From Salirhabdus salicampi (GTDB lineage Bacteria; Bacillota; Bacilli; Bacillales; Alkalibacillaceae), in the NCBI RefSeq assembly GCF_024259515.1, contig NZ_JANBWE010000001.1:186001-250000 (forward strand): DNA of 64,000 bases, written 5' to 3'. This document shows positions 17,939-24,777 of this stretch, piece by piece. Position 1 is the first letter of the stretch; each line of letters starts with the position of its first letter. A model generated the notes under the pieces. That model saw nothing but the letters and a program-made list of their open reading frames with translations. It was not told the origin of the DNA and searched no databases. A program made the position numbers and the translations under genes.

Positions 17939-18006
17939 GGTTAGACTGTTAAATGTAGTTTCAAAAATTCTCGAATGAGATGCAAAGTAAAGGGGGGAGA
18001 TTCAAC

Positions 18007-18354
18007 ATGTCAGGCCTCGTCATGAAATTGTTTATGTGCCCAATTGGGGTTATATTAGCTTGGATTATGTTTCCGAATGTATTTTATACAACTATATTTC
18101 AGCCAATCATTATTGGTTTCATTTTAGCAGTATCAGCACATTTGATGGAGATTCTTATATTAAGAAAATTAACGTTTTGGGTGAGTACTATAGCCGATTT
18201 TATCGCCGCAACGCTCATCGTCTATTTTGTCTCACAATTACAAGTTACATATGTTACGTTTTTCGGTGCTATATTAACTGCGCTTCTGTTAACGATAACG
18301 GAGATTATCCAACATCGTTGGTTAATAAAAAGTGGGAAAACAAAGAAAAAATAG
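18007..18354 (+). CDS. DUF2512-like membrane protein (copy 1)
   Basis: The 115-residue protein has four membrane helices and a basic end (IKSGKTKKK). The arrangement LVMKLFMCPIGVILAWIMF, then QPIIIGFILAVSAHLMEIL, FWVSTIADFIAATLIVYF, matches the DUF2512 group, of which YndM-like 57504 is a longer second example in this window. ATG 18007 follows AAAGGGGGGAG; the ATG at 17980 lies ahead of that site. Function unknown. Confidence 0.65.
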   Translation: MSGLVMKLFMCPIGVILAWIMFPNVFYTTIFQPIIIGFILAVSAHLMEILILRKLTFWVSTIADFIAATLIVYFVSQLQVTYVTFFGAILTALLLTITEIIQHRWLIKSGKTKKK

Positions 18355-18466
18355 GGAATTAAATAGAATAAAGGCAGACGTGTTAAGGCAACTGCTTATT
18401 TGTTTGAAAGTTTCGAAATTTTTCTATATTATTGAAATTTATAGCAATAGAATAGGGGGAAGTTTT

Positions 18467-18757
18467 ATGTCTTTACCTTACTTAAAAGAGGCCATTGCTA
18501 ACGGGGACAATGAAAAATTAATCCGGTATGTTCGTCTTCACTTTGGTGATGGCAATGAGGAAATGGGAAAAAAAGAGATTGATAAATCATGGATTGAAGC
18601 ATTAAAACTATTATTAGATTTACCTGAAACAGATAGAGAATTTATATTGGAAACAATGGATAAAAAGGACGACTCTACTTTAGCTCATTTATATTTTCAT
18701 TTGCATTTTTATTTTGTGAAACGATCGGGGGAATGGAAGCATGACGGAAACCTTTAA
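18467..18757 (+). CDS. Small acidic protein overlapping the selenoprotein gene
   Basis: The 96-residue soluble protein includes KEAIANGDNEKLIRYVRLHFGDGNEEMGK and LHFYFVKRSGEWKHDGNL. I do not recognise its family. ATG 18467 follows AGGGGGA; the longer open frame upstream has no start signal. Its last 17 bases overlap the start of the reductase-B-like selenoprotein gene, indicating translational coupling, so it may serve the same redox process. That link is inference from position only. Confidence 0.65.
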   Translation: MSLPYLKEAIANGDNEKLIRYVRLHFGDGNEEMGKKEIDKSWIEALKLLLDLPETDREFILETMDKKDDSTLAHLYFHLHFYFVKRSGEWKHDGNL

Positions 18758-19550
18758 ATCAAAACAACTACGTTCAGGACTATGGAATACTGTTAACGAA
18801 AGGTATCCAGGTTCTATGATTACAAAGGATAGTTACGTACCATTAGCAAATATAACGAAGCCGATTTCAGAGTCTCGTTTAACATTTGTCAGCACAGCAG
18901 GGGTACAACCTAAAGGTACGATGCCCTTCGATACAGTACATCCAGTTGGAGACTATACATATCGAAAAGTGCCTTCTCATTTAAAACAAGAAGATTTAGA
19001 AATTCATCAATTAAAATATCCTACGTTTGGAGCCAATGAAGATATTAACGTAATTTTTCCCATTAAGAGATTACAAGAATTAGCGGATGAAGGTGTAATT
19101 GGGGGATTAACCGACCATTTCTTCTCATTTATCGGCTACAATATGGACCCAACTCTTTTAGAAGAAACATTGGCTGAAAATATTGCTGATGCTGTAGTGA
19201 AGGATCATGCAGATATTGCTCTGTTGTCTCCCGCATGACCTATATGCCATCAGTCGATCGCGCTAGTTCAGCGCGCTATAGAGAATAGAGGAATTCCTAC
19301 TGTATCCATGTCAGTAGCATTAGATGTGACAGAATATATAAAACCACCAAGGTCAGTGTTTGTACCTTTTATGATGGGACATCATTTTGGCGTTCCCTTT
19401 CACAAGGAATTACAACGGAGTATTATTTTAGAAGCATTGGAACATTTGGAAGATGCAAAGAACAGTGGAGAAATTAGAACACTTCCGTATAAGTGGGCGA
19501 AGGTCCGAAAAGAAGGAAATGCAATAAAAAAAAAGTTAGGACTGAAGTAA
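18741..19550 (+). CDS. Glycine/betaine/sarcosine/D-proline reductase B-family selenoprotein (in-frame TGA)
   Basis: The frame from ATG 18741 reads to TGA 19236-19238 and continues in the same phase to TAA 19548-19550 (269 residues with Sec166). The family features span the TGA: VSTAGVQPKG near residue 55 and the redox site SPA-U-PICHQS at 163-172, i.e. UxxC. Downstream follow RAIENRGIPTVSMSVA and the C-terminal PPRSVFVPFMMGHHFGVPF segment. GrdB/PrdB relatives carry Sec or Cys at this position. The homology continues across the TGA, with no frameshift and a fitting hairpin at 19259-19275. It would normally be mis-annotated as two fragments. Physiological substrate unknown; the protein is about half the length of classical GrdB. 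Confidence 0.85.
19259..19275 (+). promoter_or_regulatory. Candidate bacterial SECIS hairpin
   Basis: CGCGCT (19259-19264) pairs perfectly with AGCGCG (19270-19275) around the 5-nt loop AGTTC. The loop begins 26 nt after the TGA and has G at its second position, within the range known for SelB-binding SECIS elements. Outer pairing CTATA (19240-19244) with TATAG (19277-19281) is possible. Confidence 0.6.
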
Positions 19551-19604
19551 AAAACTGCTAGAGAATCACTAAGGTTGAGGTACGTAGCATTAGCTTATAA
19601 ATTG

Positions 19605-19638
19605 AAAAAGCGAACGAGCTGTTTCTCGTTCGCTTTTT
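19605..19638 (+). terminator. Strong intrinsic terminator after selenoprotein gene
   Basis: A 14-bp perfect stem (19605-19618 with 19625-19638) with a 6-nt loop and a T5 run. It would also work on the minus strand. Confidence 0.85.
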
Positions 19639-19697
19639 GAATATATTGAAAATAATGTTTTAAATTTATAATTTTTATTATCTATGCCGCGGTTATA

Positions 19698-19780
19698 TTC
19701 CACCTGGATGTTTTAACCTAAACAACGTAAGCCCTACCTCTCTTACGTCCTTACGGCTCCGAAGCCGATCCAGTGTGAGT
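19698..19780. ncRNA. Candidate structured RNA, three-way junction, unassigned
   Basis: In this otherwise gene-free 345-bp gap a GC-richer block folds by eye into three nested helices. CACCTGGAT (19701-19709) pairs with ATCCAGTGTG (19768-19777) with one bulge. ACGTAAG (19725-19731) pairs with CTTACGT (19742-19748). CGGCT (19754-19758) pairs with AGCCG (19763-19767) over a CCGA loop. I cannot match it to a known riboswitch class, and the strand is undecided. It lies 120 bp upstream of the histidine phosphatase gene on the plus strand. Confidence 0.4.
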
Positions 19781-19895
19781 AAGCAGTTCCGAAAAACATA
19801 AGTGGATGCCAGTTACTTTATTCAATATATCGCATTTAAATAATATAACATATACGAACATTTAAAACAAGTTTTTTAAAAAAAGGGGATTTTTT

Positions 19896-20450
19896 ATGAG
19901 TACTACTATATTTTTTGTTCGTCATGCCCATTCCATTTATACACCAGATGAACTAAGAAGGCCATTATCCAATAGAGGGATGGAAGATACAAAAAGGGTT
20001 ACGAATCGGTTGAAACAAGAGGAGATTGACTGTGTAATTTCAAGCCCATACAAACGGGCTATACAAACAGTTGAAGGAGTTGCTAAGCAACTCAATCAAA
20101 AGGTCATCATTGAAGCTGATTTAAGAGAGAGAAAATTAGCAGGAGTTTCTGTGGACAATTTTGACTACGCTAGTGAAAAGGTATGGAGTGACTACTCTTT
20201 TTCGTGGAGTGGTGGAGAATCTAATGTTGTAGCTCAACAAAGAGGTGTGAAAACAATGATGTGGATTTTACAAACGTATAAAGGGGAAAATATTGTAATT
20301 GGTACACATGGAAATATTATGGTGCTTATCATGAATTATTTTGATGAGAAGTATGGCTACTCATTTTGGAAACAGCTAAACATGCCTGACATCTACAAGC
20401 TATCTTTTCATGATAGATCTTTAAAAACTGTCGAACATATTCCAATTTAA
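19896..20450 (+). CDS. Histidine phosphatase superfamily (phosphoglycerate-mutase-like) protein
   Basis: The 184-residue protein has the N-terminal FVRHAHS motif (catalytic RHx; Ala replaces the usual Gly), RRPLSNRGMEDTKRV, SSPYKRAIQTVE and the second catalytic histidine in GTHGN. These are the four signatures of the branch-1 histidine phosphatases. Small Bacillus members act on diverse phosphomonoesters; the substrate here is unknown. The start follows AAAAGGGGA. No terminator is obvious before the riboswitch region at 20584. Confidence 0.85.
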   Translation: MSTTIFFVRHAHSIYTPDELRRPLSNRGMEDTKRVTNRLKQEEIDCVISSPYKRAIQTVEGVAKQLNQKVIIEADLRERKLAGVSVDNFDYASEKVWSDYSFSWSGGESNVVAQQRGVKTMMWILQTYKGENIVIGTHGNIMVLIMNYFDEKYGYSFWKQLNMPDIYKLSFHDRSLKTVEHIPI

Positions 20451-20583
20451 ATAAACCACCCTCCAATGAGTCAATAGTCATAGTCATTAATCTTTCTTAA
20501 TGAAATTATTAGGTAAAAACTATTGATTTATTTGTTAATGAAGGTATAATTTACTATAGAATAATAGTTCTTTTTAACCGAAA

Positions 20584-20658
20584 AAGGCAAACTTATCGAA
20601 AGATAAGGACGCAAAGCCACGGGCCTAAAGCAAATCGCTACGGTAGCCGGGCCGCCGA
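20584..20658 (+). promoter_or_regulatory. c-di-GMP-I (GEMM-I) riboswitch aptamer upstream of Spo0E-like gene
   Basis: The core signatures of the class are present in order: GGCAAAC (20586-20592), a GAAA-capped hairpin (CTTATC-GAAA-GATAAG), GGACGCAAAGCC, GGGCCTAA, then GGTAGCCGGGC and the closing GCC. The tetraloop and the GCAAAGCC/GGTAGCCGG pair are the hallmarks of c-di-GMP-I aptamers. A strong terminator stem follows 14 nt later and the next gene is the Spo0E-like ORF at 20752, giving a transcription-attenuation layout. Whether ligand turns expression on or off needs an antiterminator model. Confidence 0.93.
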
Positions 20659-20671
20659 AGAAACATTTCCT

Positions 20672-20719
20672 AAAACAGGTGTGTCGAGTTTCTTACGGCA
20701 TACCTGTTTTTTTGTTTTT
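20672..20719 (+). terminator. Riboswitch expression-platform terminator
   Basis: AAAACAGGTGTGTCG (20672-20686) pairs over 15 positions (two G-U) with CGGCATACCTGTTTT (20696-20710), followed by a T-rich tract to 20719. It sits between the c-di-GMP-I aptamer and the Spo0E-like start. Confidence 0.88.
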
Positions 20720-20751
20720 ACCTATTAGACTAATGGAGGTATTTGAGTTAA

Positions 20752-20907
20752 ATGTCGGAGAGGAACACACTTCTACAGCAAATTGAGGAAAAACGGAAAG
20801 AGTTAAACCAGTGCGCTCATGAAAAGGGCCTTAACAATGAACAAGTATTACAATGTTCAAAGGAAATGGACCAATTAATTCAGCAATACATGCAATTTCA
20901 TAAATAG
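20752..20907 (+). CDS. Spo0E-family aspartyl-phosphate phosphatase (51 aa)
   Basis: The 51-residue, two-helix protein fits the Spo0E/YnzD/YisI family, which removes phosphate from Spo0A~P and delays sporulation. It has LLQQIEEKRKELNQCA, a short turn and CSKEMDQLIQQYMQF. SKEMD is the S-x-E-x-D catalytic signature (usually SQELD). ATG 20752 follows GGAGGT (20735-20740) with an 11-nt gap. It is the only gene between the c-di-GMP-I riboswitch/terminator and the terminator at 21008, so it is probably the switch's sole target. Confidence 0.85.
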   Translation: MSERNTLLQQIEEKRKELNQCAHEKGLNNEQVLQCSKEMDQLIQQYMQFHK

Positions 20908-21007
20908 ATATTTCTTATCAAGGTTAAAAAGAGCGAGTTATTGTAGGTTTCTTTGCACTTACGTCTAAAGAATGAAAAACTGTTTTTAGGGTACTAATTT
21001 AGTTTTT

Positions 21008-21040
21008 AAGGAGCTCCCCAGCGCTGAGGAGCTCTTTTTA
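21008..21040 (+). terminator. Strong intrinsic terminator after Spo0E-like gene
   Basis: GAGCTCC (21011-21017) pairs with GGAGCTC (21028-21034), extended inside by CAG/CTG, followed by TTTTTA. Confidence 0.82.
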
Positions 21041-21098
21041 TATGATAAAATAAGGTGTTAGTAACAAAATTCGGATTTTTATTTAAGGGGAGAGAGCA

Positions 21099-21899
21099 TT
21101 GAATACGAAACTATCGTTTGTTATTTATTCACTGTTATTATTATGTGGGGGTTGGCTTTATATAGAAGGGAAGCTGTTTCAATTATTCAATGGAAATACA
21201 ACTTTATATCATATTGCATATGAATTAGATGATCGACCTCTAATACGTTATGGTTTTCTATTGTTATATTTCATTGGTATCGTTATGTTTATCCGAAATT
21301 GGAAAATGAAAAAGGTTTTCCATATTGTATCAATAGGATTGATTTCTCTGTTCGTTATTCCCCTATATACACATATAATTGTGCATGAAATACAAAAAGA
21401 ACAAATGCCGGTAAGAGAAGAAATAAAGGACGAATTAAACCGGCCAAATCACTTAGATTTTGCTATCGTAGAAACATTTACATTTCATGATGAAACAAAA
21501 CAGTTAAAGGTTACTTTAAACTACGGAACCGCAAAAAATAATGTTTTAGATCAGTATTTAGATACTGGGGAACCGTTAACGGAAAACAAAGTACGTACGA
21601 TAAAAAGAAGACTCAATGATGATATGATGTTTGTCGTGAACAGAGTTTGGTCTAGTACACATAAGCCTAAAACGATTGTGTTTAAGGTGAATTGGGGGGA
21701 AGAAACGATCTATACGACAACAATACATAAGAAAGACCGCTATTTAAGTTATATTGACAATTCCCCTGAATATGTAGATGAGCGAGACAAGAAGATTGTA
21801 TATTATCATATTGATGTTGTAGAAAAGACTGATAGATATGTTTTAATGATGAAAGATGAAAGTGGGAATTGGAGTGAAGTGATGTCAAAGCAAAAATGA
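21099..21899 (+). CDS. Membrane protein with extracytoplasmic domain, unknown
   Basis: The 266-residue protein has three hydrophobic helices in the first 95 residues (about 5-22, 47-66, 75-95). A hydrophilic C-terminal domain with HFDE-type mixed alpha/beta composition follows, including LDFAIVETFTFHDETKQLKVTLNYG. I do not recognise the family. The start is TTG 21099 after AAGGGGAGAG. The downstream hairpin at 21892 overlaps its stop codon. Confidence 0.5.
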   Translation: MNTKLSFVIYSLLLLCGGWLYIEGKLFQLFNGNTTLYHIAYELDDRPLIRYGFLLLYFIGIVMFIRNWKMKKVFHIVSIGLISLFVIPLYTHIIVHEIQKEQMPVREEIKDELNRPNHLDFAIVETFTFHDETKQLKVTLNYGTAKNNVLDQYLDTGEPLTENKVRTIKRRLNDDMMFVVNRVWSSTHKPKTIVFKVNWGEETIYTTTIHKKDRYLSYIDNSPEYVDERDKKIVYYHIDVVEKTDRYVLMMKDESGNWSEVMSKQK

Positions 21900-21922
21900 C
21901 TACAATTTATGTAGTCATTTTT
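21892..21922 (+). terminator. Intrinsic terminator overlapping the stop codon
   Basis: A 13-bp perfect stem (21892-21904 with 21910-21922), 5-nt loop, ending in TTTTT. Confidence 0.82.
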
Positions 21923-21966
21923 AATATGTGGTAAAATTAACCAAAGGTTGAATATGAGGAAATTAA

Positions 21967-22486
21967 ATGATTACGTATCCTCGTTTTAAGAAAAACGGAA
22001 CGATTGGTGTTACAGCCCCCTCTTCTGGAATCCCTGTTTCACTTCATGCAATGTTTCGATCATCGTTAAGTCGAATCAGTGAAAGAGGATATAACGTTGT
22101 TTGTGGGACACAGTATGGCAGCAAGAAAAAGCGAAATCTGCACCATCCAAACAAAGGGCTATTGAGTTTCTTAATATGATGAAAGATGATGAAATTGATA
22201 TGATTATCCCTCCGAGGGGAGGAGAGCTACTTTTTGAAATATTGGAGCATATACCATTTGAGGATTTAACAGAAAAGTGGGTGCTAGGATATTCGGATAC
22301 GAGCACATTACTGTTATCAATAATGTTAAATACCGGGATAGCTACAGTTACGGCTTTGCCAACTTGATCATTGTATTGATCGAGGGGGAACTGAAGAGGA
22401 CAAATAAGAATGTCAACAGCGTGTATACGTTGAAAAGAGGCGTTCAAAATAGTTTGCAGAAACAAGAAGTGACAAAAGAAGGATAA
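21967..22486 (+). pseudogene. Decayed S66 (LD-carboxypeptidase/MccF-like) peptidase
   Basis: The first frame reads YPRFKKNGTIGVTAPSSG, the S66 N-terminal motif, up to ERGYNVVCGTQYG. From about 22101 the match continues in another frame as TVWQQEKAKSAPSKQRAIEFL and DEIDMIIPPRGGELLFEILEHIPF, then LGYSDTSTLLLSIMLNTGIAT (the SDxS nucleophile region). It ends at a stop near 22367, after which only a short unrelated-looking frame is left. About 120 of the usual 300 or more residues and the catalytic His/Glu half are missing, so it is a frameshifted, truncated pseudogene. Confidence 0.85.
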
Positions 22487-22516
22487 GTGTCCACCCTTCT
22501 TTTGTTCATCTAATGA

Positions 22517-23122
22517 TTACTGCATAGTTCCCACGTAATAACCGCCTAAAAAAATGGTCACGATGAGGACGAAATGAATAATGGCCCAGCCAATCCTACC
22601 ATACTGTAAGTGATGGAGGTTGATTGGACGACGTAAGTGACTCGGTATGATTAAGCCTCCTATCCATTCGAATAATAAGAAGAAAATCCACCACCACGTA
22701 TAGGAGTCCCAAAAGTCCCATTTGAAATTATATTCAATGATCCTCGTCTTATTTAAAGCATAAGTTTCACAAAACATCCCTATATGTATGAGTGTCCAGT
22801 AGAACGGTATTTTCCAAACCCATTTAACAGGACTAAAATAAACACCGATAAGTACAAATGCGGGGAATGCAAATGTAACAGCTGTTACTGGCATAATGAG
22901 AATCTTTGGAAATAGAACATAAGGGTATGAATAAAAACCAAGCTTCACAAAGATGTAACATAAGACGTTCCCAATAATTGTAGCCAATAGAAATAATAAT
23001 CCATACAACTTCCAGTTTAACCTTAAAAAGTAGATTAGCGTAACAATACCGAATAGGATGACTGTTACATAAATATAGGATTCAATATTCCAACCTAAAT
23101 TTATATACTCTTGGATTCTCAT
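22517..23122 (-). CDS. CBO0543-like membrane protein (copy 4)
   Basis: The 201-residue protein has about seven membrane helices and the aromatic segment KWDFWDSYTWWWIFFLLFEW before IGGLIIPSHLRRP. I associate that Trp-rich block with a subgroup of CBO0543-like proteins. Helix spacing and the alternation with short charged loops resemble copies 1-3, but overall similarity is low. It converges on the S66 pseudogene. Function unknown. Confidence 0.55.
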   Translation of the reverse strand: MRIQEYINLGWNIESYIYVTVILFGIVTLIYFLRLNWKLYGLLFLLATIIGNVLCYIFVKLGFYSYPYVLFPKILIMPVTAVTFAFPAFVLIGVYFSPVKWVWKIPFYWTLIHIGMFCETYALNKTRIIEYNFKWDFWDSYTWWWIFFLLFEWIGGLIIPSHLRRPINLHHLQYGRIGWAIIHFVLIVTIFLGGYYVGTMQ

Positions 23123-23313
23123 CGTATATCCTACTTCCTTTATTATCCATCTTATAATTAATGTTCACGGATGTTAATAAAATATGTATTAATCCATTTT
23201 CTTTTCGTACTTAATTTTAGAACATACTTCCTTTTACATTCATAAAGTTTTATTATAGAAAGAAGATTAATTTATCGATACAAAGTTTAGCGGTGAGAGG
23301 TTGGCTGATATTT

Positions 23314-24069
23314 GTGAAATCGTTAGGGAAATTTCCGGAATTTATGTCTGAAGTTACGGTATTAAACGCAATTAATGAAAATATCATTTTAGCTGATAAA
23401 GCATACAATGTGATCTGGTTAAATGAAGCAGCGGTTCAATTGATGGAACATGTAGTCCCGCTTTTTAATATTGATCATGTAGAGGATCTTATCGGAGTAA
23501 ATATGGGCCATTTTCATAGAAAACCAGCCTACCAAAAATCAATTATGGATAACTTAACAACTACACATAGTTCGAGAATAAATATTAAAGATACGTATAT
23601 AGCCGATATCATTATTAACCCTGTTAAAGTTGAAGGGGAAATAAAGGGTTATGTTGTATTATTAATGGATATTACGACGAAAGCACAAGAGGATGAGAGA
23701 AAAGAACAATTAATCAGTGAGTTATCCGTTCCCATTTTACATATATGGGAAAATGCTCTGGCAGTACCCCTAATTGGACCTCTAGATGAGAAAAGATTGG
23801 ACAAAGTGATTTACAAAATTTTAAACGAATGTAAAAGCCGCAAAGCAGATTATGTTGCAATCGATTTAAATGGTGTAACAGAATGGACTGAGGAAATACG
23901 TTATCAATTAGAACGGATGGTTCAAGCACTTAAAGTTATGGGAGCCGATCCGTTAATTGTAGGCATTAAACCTCAACTAGCAAAACATTTGCACGGTTTT
24001 TCTGATCAGGAACAATTTTTCACATCTACAAAGGCGGCTACAGAATATATTATATCTAAAAATAAGTAA
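23314..24069 (+). CDS. RsbR-type PAS-STAS protein (stressosome-like regulator)
   Basis: The 251-residue protein has an N-terminal PAS domain (about residues 15-125, including VLNAINENIILADKAYNVIWLN) and a C-terminal STAS domain. Between them is the junction ...KEQLISELSVPILHIWENALAVPLIGPLD, typical of RsbR paralogues, whose STAS domain forms stressosomes with RsbS and is phosphorylated by RsbT. Residues in VAIDLNGVTEW replace the usual D(I/L)TG loop, and phosphorylatable Thr is present at VTEWTEE. No partner genes are nearby. The start is uncertain: GTG 23314 is 12 nt from GAGAGG; GTG 23293 is the alternative. Confidence 0.8.
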   Translation: MKSLGKFPEFMSEVTVLNAINENIILADKAYNVIWLNEAAVQLMEHVVPLFNIDHVEDLIGVNMGHFHRKPAYQKSIMDNLTTTHSSRINIKDTYIADIIINPVKVEGEIKGYVVLLMDITTKAQEDERKEQLISELSVPILHIWENALAVPLIGPLDEKRLDKVIYKILNECKSRKADYVAIDLNGVTEWTEEIRYQLERMVQALKVMGADPLIVGIKPQLAKHLHGFSDQEQFFTSTKAATEYIISKNK

Positions 24070-24080
24070 ACTTGATCATG

Positions 24081-24113
24081 AAGTGCGGATAAAGGTAAAG
24101 CCGCACTTTTTAT
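24081..24113 (+). terminator. Intrinsic terminator
   Basis: AAGTGCGG (24081-24088) pairs with CCGCACTT (24101-24108), then TTTATT, after the PAS-STAS gene. Confidence 0.8.
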
Positions 24114-24172
24114 TAGTTGGCATAAATTCAGGACATTTCACCCATGCTAAAAATAAAAGGTAGTTGAATGAG

Positions 24173-24727
24173 ATGAATGTTCAACTAAAAACAGAAATAA
24201 ATCATTCTTATGAGCTTATCGAAACAGCTAACCATATAAAGTTGAATACGTGGATAGAACATATATTATTTACCCCTCATTGGTGGGGAAGTGTCGCATT
24301 GTCAGTGGTTCCTTGGGTAATGTGGTTCGTAGTGCATAGTCGTGAGCGAAGATATCGATTGCTCTTTGTCGGTTTTATTGCAACTATTATTGCCTCTTTT
24401 TTAGATTTTTTAGGTGTTCAGTTTGGATTGTGGATGTATTATTATGAGGTTTTTCCGTGGATACCTGCTTATCTACCGTGGGACTGGACATTAATTCCGG
24501 TCATAATCATGTTATTGCTTGAGTGGAAGCCGAAGTTATCTCCATATATAAAAGCATTCCTATTCGCTTTTTTAACGGCATTTGTTGGTGAACCACTGTT
24601 TGTTTATTTTCAATATTATGAACCAATTAATTGGTACAATACGTATTCCTTTATAATATATTTTATACTTTATCTTATCTGTCATAAAAGTAGTCGTTTG
24701 CAAGGGTTTCAACATATAGAGAAATAG
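24173..24727 (+). CDS. CBO0543-family membrane protein (copy 5)
   Basis: The 184-residue protein parallels copy 1 (828). It has a hydrophilic start, NTWIEHILFTPHWWG, then VVPWVMWFVVH, LDFLGVQFGLWMYYY, the WTLIPVIIMLL helix, and GEPLFVYF. Five membrane helices follow the same order, so this and copy 1 are close paralogues. ATG 24173 is used; the in-frame TTG 24164 is too close to AAAAGG. A perfect palindrome follows the stop. Function unknown. Confidence 0.78.
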   Translation: MNVQLKTEINHSYELIETANHIKLNTWIEHILFTPHWWGSVALSVVPWVMWFVVHSRERRYRLLFVGFIATIIASFLDFLGVQFGLWMYYYEVFPWIPAYLPWDWTLIPVIIMLLLEWKPKLSPYIKAFLFAFLTAFVGEPLFVYFQYYEPINWYNTYSFIIYFILYLICHKSSRLQGFQHIEK

Positions 24728-24730
24728 ATA

Positions 24731-24756
24731 AGGAGCATTCGATATCGAATGCTCCT
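24731..24756. repeat. 26-bp perfect palindrome (probable hairpin terminator)
   Basis: Bases 24731-24756 are a perfect self-complementary 26-mer with no loop, centred on GATATC. It lies just after the CBO0543 stop and before the convergent copper gene. There is no long T-run, so it is a weaker terminator candidate or a two-fold protein site. Confidence 0.6.
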
Positions 24757-24777
24757 ATAAAATGTTTAAAATATAAT

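Noticed and set aside
19236-19308. Reading the TGA as a true stop, giving two separate proteins at 18741 and 19308.
   Set aside because: No ribosome binding site precedes ATG 19308, and homology with the reductase family continues in-frame through the TGA.
19685-19780. T-box-like end on the minus strand (GGTGG followed by ACCGCGG).
   Set aside because: The T-box core AGGGUGGnACCGCG is interrupted by extra bases, no stem I is visible, and the downstream minus-strand direction runs into the selenoprotein gene from its 3-prime side.
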